Below, in pieces: positions 1-5,731 of a stretch of 9,704 bases of DNA. Origin of the DNA: Rhodospirillaceae bacterium (lineage in GTDB: Bacteria > Pseudomonadota > Alphaproteobacteria > UBA9219). Under the pieces are notes generated by a model that searched no databases, was not told where the DNA came from, and saw only the letters and a program-made list of their open reading frames with translations. The translations under genes were made by a program, and so were the position numbers. The stretch spans positions 426 to 10,129 of the forward strand of contig DNGD01000043.1 of the NCBI GenBank assembly GCA_003486725.1, given 5' to 3'. The stretch's first letter is position 1; every line of letters begins with the position of its first letter.

Positions 1-64
1 GCTCGGCCTTGACCTTGCCGCCGTCCATAACGGCAAGCCGGATCGATAGATTGCGTTCAGCCAT
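1..64 (-). CDS. Tail tape measure protein, N-terminal fragment (H-like), cut by left edge
   Basis: Only the first 21 codons are present; the gene runs off the left edge. The start ATG (64-62) follows an AGGGA ribosome binding site at 76-72 with about seven bases between. The peptide begins MAERNLSIRLAV and continues with a glycine/lysine-rich turn, a beginning I associate with tape measure proteins of alphaproteobacterial lambda-like prophages. Position supports this: in lambda-type tails the tape measure gene directly follows the G/GT chaperone genes, and here it follows them except for one inserted plus-strand gene. The full protein would set tail length and be wrapped by the G and GT chaperones. 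With so short a piece, the call rests mainly on gene order. Confidence 0.7.
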   Translation of the reverse strand, partial: MAERNLSIRLAVMDGGKVKAE

Positions 65-153
65 GGCAACGTCCCTAACAGAGATTGATTTTCTTATTTC
101 CGAGCATTTTTGGCTTGAATAATCGATTTCCGTATCTAGAATGGGTACATGCT

Positions 154-162
154 TGTTATATT
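154..162 (+). promoter_or_regulatory. Candidate extended -10 promoter for the membrane moron gene
   Basis: The bases TGTTATATT form an extended -10 element (TGn followed by TATATT, five of six matches to TATAAT). They sit in an AT-rich stretch just upstream of the plus-strand gene. No good -35 box lies 16-18 bases upstream, which fits an extended -10 type. Transcription would start near 169, leaving a leader of only about 18 bases that begins with the ribosome binding site. This is a pattern call only. Confidence 0.4.
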
Positions 163-169
163 ATATATC

Positions 170-177
170 AAGGGGGG
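170..177 (+). promoter_or_regulatory. Ribosome binding site fixing the moron start at 187
   Basis: The purine run AAGGGGGG ends nine bases before the ATG at 187. The open frame extends upstream to a TTG at 85, but that codon has no such site and would add 34 residues ahead of the signal sequence. The ATG at 187 is therefore preferred. Confidence 0.65.
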
Positions 178-186
178 CTGCTCAGC

Positions 187-747
187 ATGTTTCACACAAA
201 AAACAATAACTTCTCGCGACACCCTCGTTCTTTTGCTCTTAAAATCTTAGTTGTCATAATGCCCATAGTGATTTTTGGACATTATGATCACTCCTACGCT
301 CAAACACTCACTGAACATATTAGACTAGGGGAGTGCGCTGACTCGATGTCAGGCGATCAACCAGTTATCATTTGTCGGGGTTTCGACAACACTTATAGGA
401 TACATCGCCAGCCCACTCCAAATCAATACGCCGATGTTAAAAGGCAGGTTATGGAGGATTCAAATCCGGTGCGCGCAACATCAAAGAGCGCAAGAGCAGT
501 GAACCGTGAGGACGAAAACATTCAGCGTGAAACACAAGTCTTCGTAATGGAAAAAATAACAAATATGGCATCATACTCTGATCCTGCCATATTTTACTCT
601 GCTTTGGCCGTTTGTTTCTCCATCATAATGCTATTTCTTGTACTCTATCATCGTGCTGTGGATCGAAGAAAAAAAGAGCGAGATAGACTCATGCAGGAAA
701 GAGAGCAAATGGCAAATCAGATAGGTTGGATTGGACCTCCATCGTAA
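187..747 (+). CDS. Exported membrane-anchored protein of unknown function, phage moron candidate
   Basis: This 186-residue protein matches no family I recognise. The N-terminus is basic (RHPR at 11-14), followed by a hydrophobic stretch at about 18-31 and a possible signal peptidase site after SYA at 36-38. The next roughly 95 residues are polar and carry two cysteines (C50, C63) that could pair in the periplasm. A clear transmembrane helix at about 133-155 is followed by a highly charged tail (RRKKERDRLMQEREQ) that may form a short coiled coil in the cytoplasm. If the signal is not cleaved, the protein spans the membrane twice. It is the only gene on the plus strand, is AT-rich against its neighbours, and has its own promoter-like element. 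It ends two bases from the converging GT gene, with no terminator hairpin seen. By place and topology it may be a superinfection-exclusion or lysogenic-conversion gene; function is inference. Confidence 0.75.
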   Translation: MFHTKNNNFSRHPRSFALKILVVIMPIVIFGHYDHSYAQTLTEHIRLGECADSMSGDQPVIICRGFDNTYRIHRQPTPNQYADVKRQVMEDSNPVRATSKSARAVNREDENIQRETQVFVMEKITNMASYSDPAIFYSALAVCFSIIMLFLVLYHRAVDRRKKERDRLMQEREQMANQIGWIGPPS

Positions 748-749
748 TA

Positions 750-1109
750 TTATTGATGTTCTTTTTGTGCTAACGCCTCATTTACACTAGATACCATCCC
801 TTTTTCGAAACTAAACAAAAGTTCGGTATGTGCAATTGTGTCATATCCAAACATTTCCGCAATTTTCAGCGCGGCGTTCATGTCGATGCCGACGATGGCA
901 AATTGCGCTGTGCGGAGTTGGCCAGCGCATTTGAGCGCGACATCCCATGCTTCCCAGCCTTCCATTGTTTGCGGCTCGTTAGCGCAGTAGGGGCAAAGTT
1001 CACCGTCCTTGTTGGGAAGCCCCTTGCTGCAGGGCAAGTCAGCATCGGCACATGCGCCGCAATAGTCCGGCCCGCCGCCGAAGTGCCATTTACAACGAGC
1101 CTCTAGGCG
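750..1109 (-). CDS. Tail assembly chaperone T domain, made as G-T fusion by -1 frameshift
   Basis: This open frame overlaps the end of the G-like gene and is reached from it by slipping one base back at 1115-1109. From there it runs 119 codons to the TAA at 752-750, so the fusion would be 233 residues (114 from G plus 119). The only internal start near the front is a TTG at 1037 with no convincing ribosome binding site, which would remove half of the cysteine cluster. In lambda the T domain of gpGT binds tail tube subunits while G binds the tape measure protein; the same role is inferred here. The first 42 residues hold C6-x2-H9, C17-x2-C20, C27 and C39-x2-C42, suggesting a metal site. The remainder is helical-looking and ends in an AT-rich stretch beside the moron. 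Confidence 0.72.
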   Translation of the reverse strand, partial: RLEARCKWHFGGGPDYCGACADADLPCSKGLPNKDGELCPYCANEPQTMEGWEAWDVALKCAGQLRTAQFAIVGIDMNAALKIAEMFGYDTIAHTELLFSFEKGMVSSVNEALAQKEHQ

Positions 1110-1450
1110 TTTTTTTCCTGATCCAAAATAAGCGTCGGCGCGAGATAGAGACGCTCAAACGCATCCGCGAGTGGCCATAAGTCCATCAATGCGGAAACAG
1201 CTTCCGGCGTGACCTCGGCAAGATGATCTTCGCTGTCGCCAACGCCATCCCAACCGATGATCGCAAGCTCGGCCAGCTTTTTGATAAGCGTTGCACTGCG
1301 TGTTCCTGTGTCCGTTTCCTCGGTGGCATTTTTCAATGCTGTGACGCGCGCCGCCATAACAAGCGCGGTTGTCGCAGGGCGCACGTTCACACGCACCCCG
1401 TGGCCAAGATCAAGCCAGTAAGACTCTCGTTTCAAATCAAGACGGATCAT
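1103..1450 (-). CDS. Tail assembly chaperone, G-like
   Basis: This 115-residue protein lies between the tail tube and tape measure genes, where lambda-type phages place chaperone G. It begins MIRLDLKRESYWLDLGHGV, a beta-rich start common in alphaproteobacterial tail chaperones, followed by helices and an acidic middle (residues 44-49, ATEETD). It should coat the tape measure protein and help polymerise the tail tube, and would not be in the finished virion. The ATG (1450-1448) overlaps the stop of the tail tube gene as ATGA and is preceded by GGAGGA, a strong ribosome binding site. The last codons are GAA AAA AAC GCC TAG, which contain the slippery site that gives the longer G-T product. The family call rests on position, size and the frameshift more than on sequence similarity. 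Confidence 0.75.
   Translation of the reverse strand: MIRLDLKRESYWLDLGHGVRVNVRPATTALVMAARVTALKNATEETDTGTRSATLIKKLAELAIIGWDGVGDSEDHLAEVTPEAVSALMDLWPLADAFERLYLAPTLILDQEKNA
1109..1115 (-). other. Programmed -1 ribosomal frameshift slippery heptamer (A AAA AAC)
   Basis: Read on the minus strand, the end of the G-like frame is GAA AAA AAC GCC TAG. The heptamer A AAA AAC is in the exact phase needed for tandem -1 slippage, six bases before the G stop. The -1 frame then stays open for 119 codons. Possible downstream stimulators are a GCC/GGC mini-stem just after the site, and a GGCAC/GTGCC pairing at 1083-1087 with 1047-1051 across a GC-rich loop. The stems are weak guesses; the heptamer and its phase are directly visible. 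Confidence 0.8.
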
Positions 1451-2385
1451 ACATAGTCCTCCACATCGTTGGTGAGTGTTACGGTCAGCATTTGCCCAGC
1501 GTCGGGCTTGGCGGCCTGCCAGTTGAAATTGGCCTGCACCCCCGCAGGGCCGCTGATGGCGAGTTTGGGTTTTGGGAGATATACTTGGTGCGCCGTGAAC
1601 AGGATCGAGCGGTTTGCATCAATCGTGTAACCGAACGACAGCTCAACAGGCGTATTGTTCGTTGCGGCATCGATCAGCGTCGTATCCGCAAAGCGCACGT
1701 CAATCGATCCCGTGAGTGCGGCAATCGTCGGATCGGCTCCGTCGATCTTGCCATCTGGGCGGATCGTCTCAATCCGCTCCAGATTGTTACTGTAGGTAAG
1801 TTGCGCTCCCGTGACGTTGCCGAGTTGAACGCCGTCTTTCTTGACCGCACCTTGGAACTGGTTGAAACGGGTGCTTGAGGTCTCGGTCGGCGTGCCCCCT
1901 GCGCTGACAGCGGCACGACTTTCGCCTTGGGCGATGCAGTTCAACGTTGCACTGGCCCCGCCAGAGCGGGCAAAGGTCAGCTGCATAGAATTGACGCGCA
2001 CGCCCATGTTCATGAAAAAGGCTAAGGCCTCTGGCATCCCGACTTCCAGCGCGAGGCTGGGAAGACTTGTCGCACCGGACACGAACGCATGAACATACGG
2101 CCCCACGCCCGTCGTGTCGGGTGTGCCCAAAAGAGCCTTCAGCCAATGCCCGAAGTTGCGTAGATCGACAGGAACAACCACATCGCCTTCGACCTTAATC
2201 ACGTCACGGATCGGCTGCGCCGGATCGCGGCCTGTGCCCAAGAGATCAGACGCAAGAAGCCCTTGCTCTGAGCCAAGGTTTGAGGACACGAACGGGAACT
2301 TGATAAAGTTTCCAGCGGGCGGCGTTCCATAAACCGTTTCAAAATCGCCCAATAGATGCGCGTTCGCGCCATAGGCACGTGCCAT
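1447..2385 (-). CDS. Major tail tube protein (V-like)
   Basis: This 312-residue protein should polymerise into the tail tube through which DNA passes. It begins MARAYGANAHLLGDFETVYG and has the pattern of the phage tail tube family: an N-terminal segment describing a folding strand, an acidic/hydrophobic GDVVVPVDLRNFGHWLKALLG motif at about 67-87, a middle LTFARSGGASATLNCIAQGES strand pair, then a repeat-like second half with LTYSNNLERIETIRPDG, typical of tube proteins made of two similar beta folds. It is longer than lambda gpV (256 residues), but no separate Ig-like tail domain is obvious. The ATG at 2385 follows GGAGGG with seven bases between, a strong site suited to an abundant protein. 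It lies just after the tail terminator gene and overlaps the G-like gene by ATGA. Confidence 0.88.
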   Translation of the reverse strand: MARAYGANAHLLGDFETVYGTPPAGNFIKFPFVSSNLGSEQGLLASDLLGTGRDPAQPIRDVIKVEGDVVVPVDLRNFGHWLKALLGTPDTTGVGPYVHAFVSGATSLPSLALEVGMPEALAFFMNMGVRVNSMQLTFARSGGASATLNCIAQGESRAAVSAGGTPTETSSTRFNQFQGAVKKDGVQLGNVTGAQLTYSNNLERIETIRPDGKIDGADPTIAALTGSIDVRFADTTLIDAATNNTPVELSFGYTIDANRSILFTAHQVYLPKPKLAISGPAGVQANFNWQAAKPDAGQMLTVTLTNDVEDYV

Positions 2386-2411
2386 GATAACCCTCCAATG
2401 TTAAAGAAACC

Positions 2412-2840
2412 TCAGCCGAGTTGGCTGGTTGTTGTGTAAATCAGTTCAATCGGCACGATGGCCGCTTTGACGTTTGCCGCGCCTTCGACAACAACGGAAC
2501 TTGTGTCAGCTGCAAGCGGGGTGACTCGGTCGCATAAACCACCAAGTGTTTGATCGGAAACCAGCGAGGCAGTGATGTTCTGAAAAAGACTGTCCATTAT
2601 CTGATCACGCTCTGCCGCTTCGCCTGCCTGTACCATCACCTCAAGCGAGGCGTGATGTTCCCAATAGTAAGAGAGTGGGGAAAGCAGCGTCTCTGGTTCG
2701 CCAGGATCGCCATCGCGTAGGATGAGCAAACCGCCAGCTGGAACCTTTTCTGGCAAGACCTCGTTACGCAGCACCTTGGGACCAGAGATGGTCTGCAGCC
2801 TTTCAAACAAGGCTTGAAGAACGATTTCTCGCATTGTCAT
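2412..2840 (-). CDS. Tail terminator / completion protein (U-like)
   Basis: With the start at 2840 this protein has 142 residues. That ATG overlaps the stop of the upstream tail gene as ATGA and has a GGGAGA site about ten bases upstream; a longer reading from 2897 would extend far into the neighbour and is not favoured. A second ATG two codons later (2834) is possible. The sequence starts MTMREIVLQALFERLQTI, has a short LLILRDGDPGEPE loop, then YYWEHHASLEVMVQ and a helix AERDQIMDSLFQNI, ending in a beta strand (AIVPIELIYTT). This order fits the minor tail protein U family, which caps the tube at the head-proximal end and fixes its length. Position just before the tail tube gene agrees with lambda U-V. 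Confidence 0.72.
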   Translation of the reverse strand: MTMREIVLQALFERLQTISGPKVLRNEVLPEKVPAGGLLILRDGDPGEPETLLSPLSYYWEHHASLEVMVQAGEAAERDQIMDSLFQNITASLVSDQTLGGLCDRVTPLAADTSSVVVEGAANVKAAIVPIELIYTTTSQLG

Positions 2841-3493
2841 TTTTCGGAAGTCTCCCGCCAGTTTTGAACGACAAGACGCGGCAGCGCGTCGTTCCATTTT
2901 CTTTCCGCGCTTTCGATATCGAAGCGTTTCTTGATCGACACTTGAGGCACCAGCAGAAACATGATGGTCGTCGTGAGCCCGCGCCCCGTGCGCATGGCCG
3001 TCGCGCTGGCTTTAGTAAACCCGCCGCGCTTGCCTGTTCGCGCCCGCATGTTATCAGCAACCAGAAGCGATACGGCTCCGCGCCGATAGATGAACCGAAG
3101 CCTTTGGCCGTGGACTTGTTCCCACGCGCCGGGCGTGATCTTTTTGCCCATGGCGTATTTGCCAGCCGCTGGAGTTGGAATGGCCAGAAACAGACCTTTT
3201 GTGGAGCGCAACACCGCGCCGCGCGCATAAACGCCCACAATGTTCGGCGCTTTGGAAAACACGAACCCAGCCGCATTAATGCTGGCTTGGCCTTTCGGAA
3301 ACATCTCTGCGCGCCACGTGTTGGCTAGACGCTGGCCGAGGCCTGCGTTTGTGATCTGGCCACGTAGTTCCAGCTTAAGGCCATCCGTCGCTTGCCGCAC
3401 GCCAAGCGTGACAGCTTGCTCTGCTGCTTTGGTTTCTTGAGCCATGATCTTGGTCAGACTGCCTTGCAGGGCAGCGGCAAGACGCAAGCTCAT
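2837..3493 (-). CDS. DUF6441-type tail protein in the position of lambda Z
   Basis: This 218-residue basic protein begins MSLRLAAALQGSLTKIMAQE, has a long N-terminal helix rich in alanine, then TDGLKLELRGQIT and LGQRLANTWRAEMFP. I recognise this as the DUF6441 type seen in alphaproteobacterial prophages, from memory. The middle carries AIPTPAAGKYAMGKKITPG and several beta strands, and the C-terminal part (IMFLLVPQVSIKKRFDIES) resembles the ends of neck or minor tail proteins. In lambda this slot holds Z, needed for joining tail to head, so a neck or tail-connector role is inferred. Start and stop both overlap neighbours by ATGA (3493-3490 and 2840-2837), and a GAGG lies five bases before the ATG. 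Specific function is not visible. Confidence 0.65.
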   Translation of the reverse strand: MSLRLAAALQGSLTKIMAQETKAAEQAVTLGVRQATDGLKLELRGQITNAGLGQRLANTWRAEMFPKGQASINAAGFVFSKAPNIVGVYARGAVLRSTKGLFLAIPTPAAGKYAMGKKITPGAWEQVHGQRLRFIYRRGAVSLLVADNMRARTGKRGGFTKASATAMRTGRGLTTTIMFLLVPQVSIKKRFDIESAERKWNDALPRLVVQNWRETSEK

Positions 3494-3807
3494 GCTGGCC
3501 TCGTGTTCAATGTCCAGATCAGGCGCAGCGCATCAGCAATTGGTTCGCCTTGAACGACATAGTTTCTGCCATTGATGAGGAACATGTCATCCTCTTCTGG
3601 ATCCTGTATTTCGACCACGCGCACCTGAAGCGTCAGCGTTTCTGAGGCGATCCTCGCTTCGCCAAAGGACGCGACTTCGTCCGGTCGTTTCAGAATTACG
3701 CGCACATCCGATCCGGCTCCGCCCGATGAGGGCAGATAGACCGCATTGGCGGCGATGTTTGGATCTGCGAACAGATCGTCCATCGCCGCCGCGAAAGCGT
3801 TCTCCAT
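3490..3807 (-). CDS. Head-tail joining protein, FII-like
   Basis: This 105-residue acidic protein directly follows the capsid gene, three bases after its stop, where lambda has FI and FII. It begins MENAFAAAMDDLFADPNIAANAVY and continues with strands VRVILKRPDE, TLTLQVRVVEIQDPEEDDMFLINGRNYVVQGEP and a closing RLIWTLN strand. This is the pattern of the gpFII family (Phage_attach type), a small beta-barrel that forms the ring between connector and tail; lambda FII is of similar size (117 residues). No good ribosome binding site precedes the ATG, so it probably depends on translational coupling to the capsid gene. No separate FI-like gene is present. Confidence 0.72.
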   Translation of the reverse strand: MENAFAAAMDDLFADPNIAANAVYLPSSGGAGSDVRVILKRPDEVASFGEARIASETLTLQVRVVEIQDPEEDDMFLINGRNYVVQGEPIADALRLIWTLNTRPA

Positions 3808-3810
3808 TGC

Positions 3811-4830
3811 TTACGTGCTGCTGGTCAGCTGCACCGCGAGACGGGGCCGCTTGTTGACAGGCAGGATCGAGGATTCCGTACGGATCTCGATGGCCCCACC
3901 GTCCGGGCGCGCCAACTGACGGGCATAGATCGGCAAGCCGATGGTGTTGACTGTTTCGATCAGGTTGGCGGGCGCTCCGTAGGTGACAAAGGTGTCGAGC
4001 GTGCCCAAGGGGAACGCGATGCCTTCGCCTGCCGGAACGAGCGTCTCGGTTCCACCGCCCGAAAGCGTGACCGTGGCCGAGTATTCCTCGAACACCAGAC
4101 CAGCGAACGGGAAACGCCGACGAACGTCTTCTCGCAGAGGCTGCACGCCCGCCGCATAGAACTTGTAGGCGTCCACGACCTTGGGATGCTTGATCAGCTT
4201 GTCGAAGAACTCCGGCGAAACAAGCGCAAGGGCAGCTGTCATGCTTTCGCCCTTCAACTCCGTCTCAATCTTGCGTAAGACATCACGGACAAGAGCCTGA
4301 ACGTCAGAAGCATCGTCGCCTAGATCGAAGTCCACAGTCATGCGCGTGAGGCCGAACTCCGTGAAGTAATCGTAGAGCGTCGTGCCCGCGCCGTCGCGTA
4401 CCTTGCCCCGCAAAGCGTTGATTTCCATGAACTCGCGGGTCTGGGCGTGTTTGGCGCGCATGCGGGTGAGTTTGCGCTCCATCAGGACAGCCAGTGGATC
4501 GCTGTTGTCCGCGCTGCCGAAACCGCGCACGCCTTGGATGTCCTGTGGCGTGATGTTGTCGTCATGTGGGATCCACGGCACCGTGAACGAACGCAAGGAA
4601 CGCACGTCACGATTGGCCACCGTCGATGCCCCACCAAGGGGCACTGTCGGTAACAAGTTCAAGACGCCCTCCGCCTGTTCGATCAGGACGGAACGCTGGG
4701 TAACACCTTCGAACCGAAACAGGCCCATCTGGCCGAGGCGCGTGTAAAGGTTCGGCAGGATGTTGATGGCCTGCGTCATTTCGGCGAGGCTGTAACCGCC
4801 TGCGTCGAAAGGATTGATGATAACAGTCAT
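3811..4830 (-). CDS. Major capsid protein (lambda gpE family)
   Basis: The shell subunit, 339 residues from the ATG at 4830, close to lambda gpE (341). The open frame can be read from a TTG at 4842, but the GGAG inside that extra stretch is the ribosome binding site for the ATG, about six bases away, so the ATG is the start. It begins MTVIINPFDAGGYSLAEMTQAIN, has LTRMRAKHAQTREFMEINALRGKV near residues 125-150 (the long E-family spine helix with TREFMEINAL), a D-rich FDLGDDASDVQALVRDVLRKIE helix, and the C-terminal PIYARQLARPDGGAIEIRTESSILPVNKRPRLAVQL, all typical of Phage_cap_E. Subunits should assemble on the scaffold encoded inside the protease gene and be bound by the D-like protein. It lies just downstream of a terminator-like hairpin. 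Confidence 0.93.
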   Translation of the reverse strand: MTVIINPFDAGGYSLAEMTQAINILPNLYTRLGQMGLFRFEGVTQRSVLIEQAEGVLNLLPTVPLGGASTVANRDVRSLRSFTVPWIPHDDNITPQDIQGVRGFGSADNSDPLAVLMERKLTRMRAKHAQTREFMEINALRGKVRDGAGTTLYDYFTEFGLTRMTVDFDLGDDASDVQALVRDVLRKIETELKGESMTAALALVSPEFFDKLIKHPKVVDAYKFYAAGVQPLREDVRRRFPFAGLVFEEYSATVTLSGGGTETLVPAGEGIAFPLGTLDTFVTYGAPANLIETVNTIGLPIYARQLARPDGGAIEIRTESSILPVNKRPRLAVQLTSST

Positions 4831-4852
4831 GTTTTTCTCCAAGGGTTAGAAA

Positions 4853-4877
4853 CAAAAAAACCGCCACAAGGCGGCTT
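4853..4877 (-). terminator. Intrinsic terminator-like hairpin between decoration and capsid genes
   Basis: On the minus strand AAGCCGCC, loop TTGT and GGCGGTTT form an eight-base-pair stem (one G-U pair), followed by a run of T (complement of the A run at 4854-4860). The hairpin lies in the 70-base gap after the D-like stop and ends about 20 bases before the capsid start. It meets the usual form of a Rho-independent terminator, though it stands inside a morphogenetic operon. In the plus direction there is no T run after it, so it acts only on the minus-strand transcript. Confidence 0.75.
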
Positions 4878-4900
4878 GGCAGGTTTGATGTCGTTTTGGC

Positions 4901-5290
4901 TTAGGCTGTGTCGCGGACCACCAGTCCATGCGAGGCAAGCTGGGCAATCTTTGCCACTTTCTCCGCCGCCAGATCGACGCTGCTGTCATAAGCAAGCCGA
5001 TCTTTTGACAAGAGAATGGGGCCACGAGCGGCAATGAGTCCGATGGCATCCGCCGTGGTTGCGTCCACGATTTCCAGCAGAACGGCGCAGGCGTTTTCTG
5101 CGCCCTCGTCGCCCACGACTTCAGCTATAGGCGAAGCGCGGTATTTGCCGGAGGCCGTGATCTTGCCAAGCACCGCGCCGATGGCATAGGACGCACCGGA
5201 TTTAAGGGTCACAAACTCGCGGCTGTAGCGCGGCTCAAGCTCGTACTTGACGAGATCGCCGAGCGTGGGATTTTGCGTTAATGCAGTCAT
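4901..5290 (-). CDS. Head decoration protein (lambda gpD family)
   Basis: This 129-residue protein binds the outside of the expanded head and stabilises it. It begins MTALTQNPTLGDLVKYELEPRYSRE, in which LGDLVKYE..P.YSRE is the usual start of the HDPD family, followed by VTLKSGASYAIGAVLGKIT, a GKY strand, and ENACAVLLEIVDAT, then a closing VAKIAQLASHGLVVRDTA strand. Lambda gpD is 110 residues; members in alphaproteobacterial prophages are often slightly longer. The ATG at 5290 is preceded by AAGGAG with nine bases between, fitting a highly made protein. The gene lies between protease/scaffold and capsid genes as in lambda C-Nu3-D-E. Confidence 0.9.
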   Translation of the reverse strand: MTALTQNPTLGDLVKYELEPRYSREFVTLKSGASYAIGAVLGKITASGKYRASPIAEVVGDEGAENACAVLLEIVDATTADAIGLIAARGPILLSKDRLAYDSSVDLAAEKVAKIAQLASHGLVVRDTA

Positions 5291-5323
5291 GTTCTTAATC
5301 TCCTTCGGGTTTGAGTTTTGAAA

Positions 5324-5731
5324 TTACGCCTTGGCCTTTTCAGCCGCCGCGCGAGCGCGACGAATGATGGGGCTGTCAACGGACATGGTCGCCGGAACCG
5401 CAGCGACGATGCCAGTCGCGCTTGAACGTGCGGCTAATTCATCAAGTACGGCGCGGCGCATCGCATCGGGCTTTAAGCCTTTGGCCATTGCGTCTCCGAC
5501 ATCAAGCGTCACGCCGAGCCTTGCGGCCTGCGTGGCAACTCCCGCCATTTCAGCGTAGTTTTCGCGCAATTTCTGCGTGACTTGCGCCTCAATAGCGGCT
5601 TTATCCGGCGTTTCAGGCGCAGGACTGGCGACGGTAGTTGCGACCGCTGGCGCGGGATCCGTTGCCGTTTTGGTAACAGGCTGCTCGATTGTGGCTTGCT
5701 GCGCTTCTGGTGCGGTATTTTGGGTACTCAT
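5324..5731 (-). CDS. Nested in-frame scaffolding protein (Nu3-like)
   Basis: An internal start inside the protease gene, at codon 299, gives a 135-residue protein identical to the protease C-terminal part. The ATG at 5731 is preceded by AAGGAG (5743-5738) six bases away, as good a site as any in the operon and hard to explain if the codon were only internal. The product starts MSTQNTAPEAQQATIEQPVT, with a long Ala/Pro/Thr-rich, disordered-looking region to about residue 43, then a helical part (KAAIEAQVTQKLRENYAEMA) and a basic end (IIRRARAAAEKAKA). In lambda, Nu3 is the head scaffold translated in the same way from inside C, and is degraded before DNA packaging. The same role is inferred here. 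Confidence 0.8.
   Translation of the reverse strand: MSTQNTAPEAQQATIEQPVTKTATDPAPAVATTVASPAPETPDKAAIEAQVTQKLRENYAEMAGVATQAARLGVTLDVGDAMAKGLKPDAMRRAVLDELAARSSATGIVAAVPATMSVDSPIIRRARAAAEKAKA

Larger units (their letters stand above)
65..186. other. Divergent intergenic region between tape measure and moron genes
   Basis: These 122 AT-rich bases separate two divergent starts. The minus strand holds only the ribosome binding site of the tape measure gene (76-72) and no clear promoter, so that gene probably relies on late transcription from the right. The plus strand carries the extended -10 element and ribosome binding site for the moron. No operator-like inverted repeat stands out. Confidence 0.5.

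Noticed and set aside
85..186. An upstream TTG at 85 that would add 34 residues to the moron protein
   Set aside because: There is no ribosome binding site for it, it would precede the promoter-like element, and the ATG at 187 has a strong purine-rich site and gives a normal signal-like N-terminus.
741..790. A terminator between the converging moron and GT genes
   Set aside because: Only short weak pairings such as TGGA/TCCA are present, with no GC-rich stem before a T run on either strand.
2841..2897. A longer start for the tail terminator gene
   Set aside because: The extra 19 residues lie wholly inside the upstream gene, while the ATG at 2840 forms the ATGA overlap used elsewhere in this operon.
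2834..3328. A plus-strand open frame of 164 codons opposite the DUF6441-type gene
   Set aside because: It has the same antisense amino acid bias, no start signal, and the minus gene is tied to both neighbours by ATGA overlaps.
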